Notes under the pieces: generated by a model | What the model was told of the DNA's origin: nothing | Databases searched by the model: none | Seen by the model: the letters and a program-made list of their open reading frames with translations, nothing else | DNA from: a bacterium UBA2219 | GTDB taxonomy: Bacteria > Desulfobacterota > Deferrimicrobia > Deferrimicrobiales > Deferrimicrobiaceae | Assembly (NCBI GenBank): GCA_002327765.1 | Contig: DCUH01000085.1 | Location: forward strand, 1 to 6,531 | Direction: 5' to 3' | DNA length: 6,531 nucleotides | Shown here: in pieces, positions 1 through 5,837 of the stretch | How positions within the stretch are numbered: position 1 is the stretch's first letter | Layout of the letters: every line of letters begins with the position of its first letter | Made by a program: the position numbers and the translations under genes

Positions 1-1298
1 ACCTGGGCTCCGATGGCGGCCGGGAACCCGTAGCCCATGGTCCCAAGCCCTCCCGACGTCAGGAAATGCCTCGGTTCGTTGAACTTGTAGAACTGGGCCG
101 TCCACATTTGGTTCTGGCCCACTTCCGTGGAGATGATGGCGTCGTCAGGTGCGACCTCGTCGATCATCTCGATGACGTACTGTGGCTTGATGATCTCGCT
201 CTTGCAGTACCTCAGGGGCTGCTGCGCCTTCCATGCGTCGATCTCCTGCCGCCAGGGCTCCGTATGGGAGATCATCTCCTCGATCTCACCGTCCTTGCCG
301 TCGAGCTGTGAGAGCATGCCCTGAAGCACCATCTTGCAGTCCCCCACCACGGGCAGATCCACCTTCACGTTCTTGCTGATGGAGGTGGGGTCGATGTCGA
401 TGTGGATGATCTTCGCGAGCGGCGCGAACTCGTCGACCTTGCCAGTGACCCGGTCGTCGAACCGCGCGCCCACGGCCAGGATGACGTCGGCGTGGGTGAT
501 CGCCATGTTCGCCGCGTAGGTCCCGTGCATGCCGAGCATCCCCAGGCACAACGGGTCGCTGCCCGGGAAGCATCCCATACCCATCAGCGTCGGGGTGACC
601 GGCAGGGAAAGCAGGTGCGCCAGCTCGAACAGCTCCGCGGAAGCGTTGGAGAGAACGACGCCTCCCCCGGCGTACACAACCGGCCGCTCCGCGGCGAGGA
701 TCAGCGAGAGGGCGCTCTCCACCTGCTTCGGGTGCCCCTCATAGTTGGGGTGATACCCCCGCAGCTCCACGTCCTTCGGCAGGTTGTACGGCGCCGAGGC
801 GATCAGCACGTCCTTCGGGATGTCGACCAGGACGGGCCCCGGCCGGCCCGTGGAGGCGATGTAGAACGCCTCCTTGATGATCCTCGGGAGGTCCTTCGTC
901 TCCTTCACCAGGTAGTTGTGCTTGGTGCACGGCCGGGTGATGCCGACGATGTCGGCCTCCTGGAACGCGTCGTTGCCGATCAGGAGCGACGGGACCTGCC
1001 CGGAGAAGACGACGATCGGGATGGAGTCCATGTAGGCCGTGGCGATCCCCGTGACGGTGTTCGTCGCCCCGGGCCCCGAGGTCACGATGCACACCCCGGT
1101 CTTCCCGGAGGCCCGGGCGTAGCCATCGGCCATGTGGACGGCCCCCTGCTCGTGCCGGCAGAGCATGTGCCGGACCTTCGAGTGCTGGAACAGGGCGTCG
1201 TAGATGTTCAAGACGGCGCCGCCGGGATAGCCGAATACGACGTCCACTCCGAGGTCCGCGAGTGTCTTGACGAATATCTCCGCGCCGCTCATCTGCAT
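1..1298 (-). CDS. ilvB: Acetolactate synthase large subunit, 3' end outside the window
   Basis: Thiamine-diphosphate enzyme that condenses two pyruvates to acetolactate, or pyruvate with 2-oxobutyrate, in the first common step of valine, leucine and isoleucine synthesis. The window holds 432 codons. The N-terminal ThDP-binding domain (about 1-165) shows FGYPGGAVLNIYDALF, the catalytic glutamate E50 in CRHEQGAVHMADGYA, TSGPGATN (73-80) and GRPGPVLVDIPKDV (151-164). A central domain follows with VGARFDDRVTG (276-286). The C-terminal domain opens with TEVGQNQMWTAQFY and TSGGLGTMGYGFPAAIGAQ, where the window ends. Family members run about 560-575 residues, so roughly 135 are missing, including the GDGSF-type Mg/ThDP motif. 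Two ATGs compete (1298 and 1292). I chose 1298 because AGAGG lies 8 bases upstream of it. It starts 24 bases after the DUF465 stop, so the two are probably co-transcribed. ilvN and ilvC may follow outside the window (inference from relatives). Identity is secure. Confidence 0.96.
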   Translation of the reverse strand, partial: MQMSGAEIFVKTLADLGVDVVFGYPGGAVLNIYDALFQHSKVRHMLCRHEQGAVHMADGYARASGKTGVCIVTSGPGATNTVTGIATAYMDSIPIVVFSGQVPSLLIGNDAFQEADIVGITRPCTKHNYLVKETKDLPRIIKEAFYIASTGRPGPVLVDIPKDVLIASAPYNLPKDVELRGYHPNYEGHPKQVESALSLILAAERPVVYAGGGVVLSNASAELFELAHLLSLPVTPTLMGMGCFPGSDPLCLGMLGMHGTYAANMAITHADVILAVGARFDDRVTGKVDEFAPLAKIIHIDIDPTSISKNVKVDLPVVGDCKMVLQGMLSQLDGKDGEIEEMISHTEPWRQEIDAWKAQQPLRYCKSEIIKPQYVIEMIDEVAPDDAIISTEVGQNQMWTAQFYKFNEPRHFLTSGGLGTMGYGFPAAIGAQ

Positions 1299-1322
1299 GG
1301 GATCAACCTCTTCGGAAATGGT

Positions 1323-1535
1323 TCAGGACTTGAGGATCTGCGCGATCTTGTCCTTGCGGGCGAGCTTCAGCTTCTGGAGCCGCTTCCGTTCCAGCTCCTC
1401 CTCGGGAAGCAGGTACACTTTCCGGTCCAGTTCCTTCAATTTCTCGTCGAGGAGCCGGTGTTCCTCGACGAGCGCCCTGAATTCGGGGTCCTTGGCGATC
1501 AGGCCGGCCATCTTTTCCTCTTCGGTCTGGCCCAT
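1323..1535 (-). CDS. Small DUF465 (YdcH-like) coiled-coil protein
   Basis: A 70-residue, highly charged, all-helical protein with the DUF465 pattern. An acidic N-terminus is followed by a DPEFRALVEEHRLLDEKLKELD stretch split by leucine/charge heptads (about 16-37), and the C-terminal helix ends LKLARKDKIAQILKS, matching the family's KL.lKD.I signature. There is no signal peptide or membrane segment, so it should be cytoplasmic. The biochemical role of this family is not established, and I assign none. I chose ATG 1535 because GGAGGTG sits 5 bases upstream. An in-frame ATG at 1547 overlaps that ribosome-binding site, and a still longer reading from 1607 would run across the predicted promoter. 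It is the first gene of the presumed DUF465-ilvB unit. As I recall, a small ORF sits in the same place before ilvB in Geobacter. Confidence 0.85.
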   Translation of the reverse strand: MGQTEEEKMAGLIAKDPEFRALVEEHRLLDEKLKELDRKVYLLPEEELERKRLQKLKLARKDKIAQILKS

Positions 1536-1538
1536 CGT

Positions 1539-1545
1539 CACCTCC
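1539..1545 (-). promoter_or_regulatory. Strong Shine-Dalgarno of the DUF465 gene
   Basis: GGAGGTG on the minus strand lies 5 bases before ATG 1535. It fixes that start, because the alternative ATG at 1547 overlaps the site itself. Confidence 0.75.
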
Positions 1546-1566
1546 ATGGAAAAAAGGGAATAAGAC

Positions 1567-1596
1567 AGCATACCAGATAGGACCGGCGTCTTACAA
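1567..1596 (-). promoter_or_regulatory. Candidate sigma-70 promoter for DUF465-ilvB
   Basis: On the minus strand, TTGTAA (1596-1591, 4 of 6 matches to the -35 consensus) is followed after 18 bases by TATGCT (1572-1567, 4 of 6 matches to the -10 consensus). It lies in the AT-richer gap between tsaB and the DUF465 gene. Transcription would start near 1560, giving a leader of only about 25 bases before ATG 1535. That leaves no room for a leader peptide or attenuator of the classic ilv type between this promoter and the first gene. Found by eye only. Confidence 0.5.
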
Positions 1597-1608
1597 CTTC
1601 CCGACATG

Positions 1609-1635
1609 AAAAGGGGTTCCGGGCCTGTTTCCCTT
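1609..1635 (-). terminator. Weak candidate terminator after tsaB
   Basis: Starting at the last base of the tsaB stop codon, AAGGG (1635-1631) can pair with CCCTT (1615-1611) across a 15-base loop. A run of four T (1612-1609) overlaps the end of the stem. The stem is short and the loop large, so this is a poor intrinsic terminator. Its position just after tsaB and before the predicted promoter is what makes it worth listing. Confidence 0.25.
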
Positions 1636-2321
1636 CAGGAGAGGAGGCGCTTGAACTCCGCCTCGGAAGGCCGAATGTACGCGGGAACCGCCAAGCGCGG
1701 ATCGGAAAGCCCCCCCCCGAGGAAGATCCGCTCGCCGAGGACCCCAACGGCCCCCGCCGACGGCAGCCCCTCCGCCCCCTCGATGAACGCCGCCCGTTCC
1801 CCCAGGCGGTCGCGCAGCATCGGCCCGTAGCTCCGCAGCCCGTCGCCGCAGAAGACGATCTCCCCCCCCGGCAGGCGGTCGAGCAGCGCCCCCGGCGGGA
1901 CGGCCAGGTCGGGGGACAGGCGCAGGAGCGAGCCGCCCTCCCGCCGGAAAAGGGCCGCGTACACCTCTTTCTTCCGGGCGTCCAGGACGGGGCAGATGAA
2001 CCGCCTCTCCCCCGGGAAGCGGGACGCGAGCGCCTCGAGCGTCGACACGAGGGCCATCGGCAGCCCCCACCCGAAGCAGTATCCCTTCGCGGCGGCCATC
2101 CCTACGCGCAACCCGGTGAACGACCCGGGGCCGGCCGACACGGCGACGCAGGAGATCCCGGCCGGCGCGACGCCGCGGGCGTCGAGCAGCCCCGCGACGG
2201 CGGTGATCAGGGTTTCGGACCCTTGCCGCCCCGCCGGCAGGACGGTTTCGGCCGCGATGACGCCGTTTTCCACGAGCGCGACGCTGCCGTGAGGCGTCGC
2301 CGTCTCGATCGCGAGGATCAT
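1635..2321 (-). CDS. tsaB: tRNA threonylcarbamoyladenosine biosynthesis protein TsaB (YeaZ)
   Basis: TsaB is the non-catalytic partner that, with TsaD and TsaE, transfers threonylcarbamoyl to A37 of ANN-decoding tRNAs in the cytoplasm. The 228-residue length fits the family. An ASKHA-type N-terminus reads MILAIETATPHGSVAL, followed by the hallmark GPGSFTGLRVG (64-74), DARKKEVYAALF (114-125) and the C-terminal PAYIRPSEAEF (213-223). The start at 2321 aligns with the family N-terminus. The only Shine-Dalgarno-like element is AAGG, 10 bases upstream, which is weak. An oddity: where E. coli TsaB has CPREHTQRIL, this protein reads LPAGRQGSETL, so the usual His-Ser/Thr pair is Gly-Ser and the loop is about one residue longer. 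In relatives tsaB directly follows rseP. Here a repeat-filled gap separates them, so it may be read from rseP or from an unrecognised promoter in the gap. Confidence 0.95.
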   Translation of the reverse strand: MILAIETATPHGSVALVENGVIAAETVLPAGRQGSETLITAVAGLLDARGVAPAGISCVAVSAGPGSFTGLRVGMAAAKGYCFGWGLPMALVSTLEALASRFPGERRFICPVLDARKKEVYAALFRREGGSLLRLSPDLAVPPGALLDRLPGGEIVFCGDGLRSYGPMLRDRLGERAAFIEGAEGLPSAGAVGVLGERIFLGGGLSDPRLAVPAYIRPSEAEFKRLLS

Positions 2322-2335
2322 TTCGCGGCAGCCTT

Positions 2336-2382
2336 GGAGGGCGGCTGTAACGAGGGTGCGGCTCCCCCGGGCGGTCGCACGC
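2336..2382. repeat. Imperfect direct repeat, copy 1
   Basis: Starts GGAGGGC and contains CTGTAACGA, GCGGC and CCCCCGGGCGG on the plus strand. It aligns without gaps to 2536-2582, exactly 200 bases away, at 35 of 47 positions by hand count. Its left end lies 15 bases upstream of the tsaB start. Confidence 0.6.
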
Positions 2383-2419
2383 TATAAGAGGCGGCGTCCC
2401 CTTCGATGTTTGCGAAGGC

Positions 2420-2443
2420 AAGGCCCCCGAGCGCGGGGGTCTT
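2420..2443. repeat. Strong GC-rich hairpin
   Basis: On the plus strand AAGGCCCCCG, loop AGCG, then CGGGGGTCTT. This is a 10-base-pair stem including one G-U pair. On the minus strand, the direction of the genes, the same position becomes an A-C mismatch, leaving a 6-base-pair core and a 3-base-pair outer stem. No T run follows on either strand, so it is not a typical intrinsic terminator. It could pause polymerase or block exonuclease between rseP and tsaB messages. Confidence 0.5.
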
Positions 2444-2471
2444 CACTGGAGCGGCCTCTGGTTGCGAAGGT

Positions 2472-2490
2472 TCCCCGGGCGGGCACCCGC
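2472..2490. repeat. 19-base direct repeat, copy 1
   Basis: TCCCCGGGCGGGCACCCGC, matching 2564-2582 at 18 of 19 bases. The core GCGGGCACCCGC is itself an inverted repeat (GCGGG/CCCGC around two bases). It is preceded by TTGCGAAGG (2462-2470), which also occurs at 2410-2418. Confidence 0.7.
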
Positions 2491-2535
2491 AAGGCGAGAC
2501 GATATCTCCCGGAGGAGCGGCGTCTGTTTCGAAGT

Positions 2536-2582
2536 GGAGGGCACCTGTAACGACATCGCGGCATCCCCGTGCGGGCACCCGC
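2536..2582. repeat. Imperfect direct repeat, copy 2
   Basis: Partner of 2336-2382, sharing GGAGGGC, CTGTAACGA, GCGGC and CCCC-G-GCGG in the same order and spacing. Its right end also contains the second copy of the 19-base repeat also seen at 2472-2490. Confidence 0.6.
2564..2582. repeat. 19-base direct repeat, copy 2
   Basis: TCCCCGTGCGGGCACCCGC, 92 bases from copy 1 with one mismatch. It has the same small palindromic core. Confidence 0.7.
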
Positions 2583-2603
2583 GTAACGCCGCCCGGTCAG
2601 CGA

Positions 2604-2727
2604 GGGGACATGCCCCTGGACGGCGGCCTCTGGAGCGGGCGGAGGCATGGAGGCCGAGAGCGAGCGGAGGGGCAGCCGCAGGAGCCATGGAGGGCGACAA
2701 GGCGTAGCCGGAAAGGGGCATGTCCCC
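2604..2727. repeat. 124-base segment with 14-base inverted ends (REP- or MITE-like)
   Basis: The left end is GGGGACATGCCCCT (2604-2617) and the right end AGGGGCATGTCCCC (2714-2727), exact reverse complements. Each end is also a near-palindrome in itself (GGGG and CCCC around ACATG or CATGT). AGCGA occurs just outside both ends (2599-2603 and 2729-2733, the right copy one base away), which could be a short target duplication or chance. The interior has GGAGGCATGGAGG and GGAGCCATGGAGG as a near-direct repeat. It has no transposase. It resembles a non-autonomous inverted-repeat element or a pair of REP palindromes. The class is inference. Confidence 0.55.
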
Positions 2728-2765
2728 GAGCGATCCGGGCGACGTGCCGAGCCGCGGGTGTCCGC

Positions 2766-3845
2766 TCACCGGGTGATCAGCCGCACGATATCGTTGTAGA
2801 AGACGAGCGCCGTCAGCGCCAGTATGAGCGCCAGCCCCAGCCGCTGCGCCATATCCCGAGCCTGCCGGGAGACCGGCCTGCCGAGGATCCCCTCGATGGA
2901 GAAGAACACAAGATGCCCCCCGTCGAGGATCGGGATCGGCAGGAGGTTCAGGACCCCCAGGTTGACGCTCAGGACCCCGAGGATGTAGGCGAACGGGGAG
3001 ATCCCCTGGCGCGCCTGGTTCCCGGCGATCTGGGCGATCAGGATCGGGCCGCCGAGGGTCTCGGACGGGAGGACCCGCATGACCAGCTTGACCACCGTCA
3101 TTCCCGTGAGATAGATGAGGTCCCAGGTCTCCTTCACGCCCCGCACGAACGCGCCCCCGGGGCCGATCTCCTTGTATACCACCTCCCCGCTCGCCGCGAT
3201 GCCGACCTTCGGCTCGGAGACCTGTTCCCCGAACACGTTCCTGCCCTCCCGCATCTCAGGGGCCACGGAGATCGTCGTCTCCTTCCCGTCGCGCAGGACG
3301 GTGAACCGGATCGGCTTGCCGGGGGTCCCTTTCGAGATCCGTCCGGCCAGCTCCTCCCAGTTCTGCACCGCGACGTCGTCGATCCGCAGGACGACGTCCC
3401 CCTTCGAGAGGCCGGCGCGCGCCGCGGGTGCGCCTTCGATCACCTCGCCGATCTTTGTGGTCGACGACGGCAGGCCGCCGAGGAAAAAGAACCAGAACAC
3501 GAGAACGGCGAAGATCAGGTTCCCGGCCGGCCCGGCGGCGACGATGGCCATCTTCACCCAGGTCGGCTTGGCGTTGAAGGAACGGTCCGCCTGCTCGGGC
3601 GGCACCTCCTCCCCTTCGCCTTCCCCGACCAGCTTCACGTACCCGCCGAGAGGCACCGCGGAGACCAGGTATTCCGTCTCGCCCCGCCGCACGCCGAACA
3701 GCTTCGGGCCGAACCCGAAGGAGAACTTCGTGACCCCCACTCCGAGCTTCCTGGCGACGATGAAATGTCCGAACTCGTGCACGAAGATGAGGATTCCGAG
3801 CGCGATGATGAACCAGAAGATGTTGCTTGCAAGGGTATATATCAT
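2766..3845 (-). CDS. rseP: RIP metalloprotease RseP (site-2 protease family)
   Basis: Inner-membrane zinc protease that cleaves membrane-spanning substrates. In E. coli it cuts the anti-sigma factor RseA to release sigma-E and also clears signal-peptide remnants. The substrate here is not known. The 359-residue protein has the zinc motif HEFGH (23-27) in the first membrane helix, and KFSFGFGPKLFG and VPLGGYVKL (64-72) after it. A second hydrophobic segment (about 98-123) holds GPAGN (105-109), and one PDZ domain follows (about 129-200, with APAARAGLSKGD). The third zinc ligand is D308 in NLLPIPILDGGH, and there is a last helix near 335-352. One PDZ domain, rather than the two of E. coli RseP, accounts for its shorter length (E. 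coli about 450). ATG 3845 overlaps the dxr stop as ATGA. AGGAG lies 12 bases upstream, a long spacing, so re-initiation after dxr is likely. Confidence 0.96.
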   Translation of the reverse strand: MIYTLASNIFWFIIALGILIFVHEFGHFIVARKLGVGVTKFSFGFGPKLFGVRRGETEYLVSAVPLGGYVKLVGEGEGEEVPPEQADRSFNAKPTWVKMAIVAAGPAGNLIFAVLVFWFFFLGGLPSSTTKIGEVIEGAPAARAGLSKGDVVLRIDDVAVQNWEELAGRISKGTPGKPIRFTVLRDGKETTISVAPEMREGRNVFGEQVSEPKVGIAASGEVVYKEIGPGGAFVRGVKETWDLIYLTGMTVVKLVMRVLPSETLGGPILIAQIAGNQARQGISPFAYILGVLSVNLGVLNLLPIPILDGGHLVFFSIEGILGRPVSRQARDMAQRLGLALILALTALVFYNDIVRLITR

Positions 3846-5017
3846 GTCGTAGTCGGTCTCCTGCTCCTGGATATCCTATCCCTGGCGGCCCGCCGCGAGA
3901 ACGTGTCCGCCTCGAGGACGTCCTTGAGGGTGCGTGCGGCGAACGAGCCCTTCCACCCGGACAGCACCCGGTCGACGACGCGGACGATGTCGGTGAACCC
4001 GATCCGGTGGGAGAGGAACGCCCGGACCGCTTCCTCGTTGGCCCCGTTGAGCACCGCGGGGGCCGTTCCACCGGTTTCCGCGGCGCCGTAGGCGAGGGAC
4101 AGCGCGGGGAACCGCTTCCGGTCCGGCGTCTCGAATCCCCACCCTTCCATTCGATGCGGCCTCAGGCGGGGCAGTTCCATCGGGAGGCGCTCGGGGTAGC
4201 TGAGCGCGTACGCGATGGGGATCCGCATGTCGGGGATCCCCATCTGCGCGAGAACGCTGCCGTCCCGGAACTCCACCATCGAGTGGATGACCGACTGCGG
4301 GTGGATCAGCACGTCGATCCGCGCGGGCGGCAGGCCGAAGAGCCACGTGGCCTCGATCACCTCGAGCCCCTTGTTCATCAGCGTCGCGGAGTCCACGGAG
4401 ATCTTCGCGCCCATCCGCCAGACCGGGTGCCCCAGCGCCTCCGGGATCGTCGCGCGGCGCATCTCCTCCAGGGAGCGGCAGCGGAAGGGGCCGCCCGAGG
4501 CGGTGAGGATGACCCGCAGGATGTCCTCCCTCCGGTTCCGCCCGATGACCTGGAACACGGCGGAATGCTCGCTGTCCACGGGGAGGATCTCCGCCCCCCC
4601 CCTGCGCGCCGCGGCGGTCAGGAATTTCCCGGCCATCACGAGCAGTTCCTTGTTCGCCAGGGCGATCCGCTTGCCCGCCTCCGCCGCCGCGATCACGGGG
4701 CGCAGCGACGAGATGCCGGAAGCCGCCGCCAGGACGATGTCGGCGTTTTTGGCGCACGCGGCCTCCGTCATCCCCTGCTCCCCGAGGACGACGCGGGTCC
4801 CGCGGGGCAGCTCCCTCCGGATCGACGCCGCGTCGCCTTCCCAGAGGCAGACCATTTCGGGGCGGTGGATCCGCGCGAGGGCGACGAGGGCCCGGGCGTT
4901 GGTCCCGGCGCACAGGGCGGTCACCCGGAAGCGGCGGGGGAACCGGCCGATGACGTCGAGGGCGTTGCGGCCGACGGAGCCGGTGGCGCCGAGGACGGAT
5001 CCCCCCCGCCGCGTCAT
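3842..5017 (-). CDS. dxr: 1-deoxy-D-xylulose 5-phosphate reductoisomerase
   Basis: Rearranges and reduces DXP with NADPH to 2-C-methyl-D-erythritol 4-phosphate, the committing step of the MEP isoprenoid pathway, in the cytoplasm. At 391 residues it is of normal length. The N-terminal NADPH fold shows LGATGSVGRNALDVI (9-23) and ALANKELLVMAG (119-130). The metal-binding acids are D148 and E150 in PVDSEHSA, with E219 in NKGLEVIEA. SGGPF (174-178), HPVWRMG (197-203), MGAKISVDSATLMNKGLE, HPQSVIHSMVEF and the C-terminal NGANEEAVRAFL are all present, so the enzyme should be active. The reading frame stays open upstream into cdsA to 5773. I chose ATG 5017 because it gives the family N-terminus and has GGAGG 7 bases upstream inside the end of cdsA. 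Its start overlaps the cdsA stop as ATGA and its stop overlaps the rseP start in the same way. Confidence 0.97.
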   Translation of the reverse strand: MTRRGGSVLGATGSVGRNALDVIGRFPRRFRVTALCAGTNARALVALARIHRPEMVCLWEGDAASIRRELPRGTRVVLGEQGMTEAACAKNADIVLAAASGISSLRPVIAAAEAGKRIALANKELLVMAGKFLTAAARRGGAEILPVDSEHSAVFQVIGRNRREDILRVILTASGGPFRCRSLEEMRRATIPEALGHPVWRMGAKISVDSATLMNKGLEVIEATWLFGLPPARIDVLIHPQSVIHSMVEFRDGSVLAQMGIPDMRIPIAYALSYPERLPMELPRLRPHRMEGWGFETPDRKRFPALSLAYGAAETGGTAPAVLNGANEEAVRAFLSHRIGFTDIVRVVDRVLSGWKGSFAARTLKDVLEADTFSRRAARDRISRSRRPTTT

Positions 5018-5835
5018 CGCCACGCCTCCACCAGGGCGGCCGCCGCCGCCAGCAGGAAGAGGACCGGGCCGGCGGCCAGGATGGCGTCCGCCCGGTCGAA
5101 GATCCCCCCGTGCCCCGGGAAGATCGTCCCGCTGTCCTTGACCCCCGCGGCCCGCTTGAGCAGCGACTCGAACAGGTCCCCGCCCTGCCCGAAGATCCCG
5201 ATCGCCGCCCCGGAGAGCGCGGCGTACCAGGCGGGTATGCCGGGGAGGAGCCAATGCGAGTACAGGACGGCCAGCGCGACGCTCCCGAGAAGCCCGCCGG
5301 CCGCGCCCTCCACGGTCTTGTTCGGAGAGAGGGAGGGCGCGAGCTTCCTGCGCCCCAGCGCCCTCCCCGTGAAGTAGGCCATGGTGTCCCCCGCCGACAC
5401 GGAGAGGATCCCCAGCAGCACCCAGTGCTCGCCCCGGGGGAGCGAAAGCGTCCCCGGGTACGTCGAAAGGAGCCCTCCGACGTAGACCGCGCCGAGCGCC
5501 AGCATCGCCGCCCTGCGGGTCTTCTCCCCCACGTCGTCGGCCCCCGGCAGCGGGTGGAAGACGGCCAGCACGACGAAGAACAGGACCGCGGGAAGCGAAA
5601 GGACGGCCGGGAGCAGCGTCCCGGAAAGGAATACGAGCGCCGCCAGCGCGACGCCCGCCGCGAGGTCGCGCGCCTCCCGGACGAACATCCGGAGGAACTC
5701 GGCCGAGCAGGCCCCCGTCGCCAGCCCGCACACGAGAAGGAACGGCCACTCGAACGGGCGCCCCTTGGAGCACAGGATGGATGCGACCAGGATGGGGAGG
5801 AGGACGGCGGCGGTGGCGACCCGTTTCCAGAGCAT
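5014..5835 (-). CDS. cdsA: Phosphatidate cytidylyltransferase (CDP-diglyceride synthase)
   Basis: Integral inner-membrane enzyme making CDP-diacylglycerol from phosphatidate and CTP, the branch point for bacterial phospholipids. The 273-residue protein is almost entirely hydrophobic helices (for example about 6-22, 56-92, 108-124, 177-193, 252-270). The conserved C-terminal half shows SAGDTMAYFTGRALG (147-161, D150), SPNKTVEG (170-177), GQGGDLFESLLKR (216-228) and the family signature from S224 to D250 (KR, KD, PGHGG, FDRAD). The signature position between DR and D is Ala, while the published pattern as I recall it expects a larger hydrophobic residue. I regard that as tolerated. The start is ATG 5835, two bases after the uppS stop. 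An in-frame GTG at 5841, overlapping that stop as GTGA, is an alternative adding two residues. The gene end overlaps dxr by ATGA. Confidence 0.95.
   Translation of the reverse strand: MLWKRVATAAVLLPILVASILCSKGRPFEWPFLLVCGLATGACSAEFLRMFVREARDLAAGVALAALVFLSGTLLPAVLSLPAVLFFVVLAVFHPLPGADDVGEKTRRAAMLALGAVYVGGLLSTYPGTLSLPRGEHWVLLGILSVSAGDTMAYFTGRALGRRKLAPSLSPNKTVEGAAGGLLGSVALAVLYSHWLLPGIPAWYAALSGAAIGIFGQGGDLFESLLKRAAGVKDSGTIFPGHGGIFDRADAILAAGPVLFLLAAAAALVEAWR
5025..5029 (-). promoter_or_regulatory. Shine-Dalgarno of dxr inside the end of cdsA
   Basis: GGAGG on the minus strand is 7 bases upstream of ATG 5017. It decides the dxr start, because the same frame stays open far upstream without a better site. 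It lies within the last codons of cdsA, which fits coupled translation. Confidence 0.7.
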
Positions 5836-5837
5836 CG

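Larger units (their letters stand above)
2322..2765. other. Repeat-filled intergenic region between rseP and tsaB
   Basis: This 444-base stretch shows no recognisable protein family on either strand. It is made of short degenerate repeats: a 124-base segment with inverted ends, a 19-base direct repeat, a longer imperfect repeat 200 bases apart, TTGCGAAGG twice, GCGGCGTC twice and a GC hairpin. Every other junction in the envelope operon is a 4-base overlap or a 2-base gap, so this block looks like sequence added to an otherwise compact operon. I see no convincing promoter. TATAGC on the minus strand (2387-2382) lacks a usable -35 at normal spacing. Confidence 0.75.

Noticed and set aside
402..1580. 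Plus-strand open frame of 392 codons opposite ilvB
   Set aside because: Antisense to a clear acetolactate synthase and without family resemblance. It also crosses the promoter gap and the DUF465 gene.
1536..1634. T-box or leader-peptide attenuator for the ilv genes
   Set aside because: The predicted leader is about 25 bases, with no run of Leu/Ile/Val codons and no T-box-like sequence.
2382..2416. Possible tsaB promoter around TATAGC on the minus strand (2387-2382)
   Set aside because: The nearest -35-like element (TTGCCT, 2422-2417) is 29 bases away, far from the usual 16-18. Nothing better lies at normal distance.
2322..2765. CRISPR array
   Set aside because: The repeats are few, unequal in length and spacing and diverged, with no repeat-spacer regularity and no cas gene nearby.
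2406..4091. Long plus-strand open frame of 561 codons opposite rseP and the end of dxr
   Set aside because: It is antisense to genes with intact family motifs and its product is a low-complexity Arg/Pro/Asp/Gly mix. Long shadow frames are expected in GC-rich coding DNA.
3827..5377. Long plus-strand open frame of 516 codons opposite dxr and cdsA
   Set aside because: Antisense shadow with no recognisable domain. The minus-strand genes here carry all expected catalytic motifs.
3842..5773. A 643-codon reading of dxr beginning inside cdsA
   Set aside because: The extra N-terminus is a frame-shifted reading of cdsA. Family alignment and GGAGG place the start at 5017.
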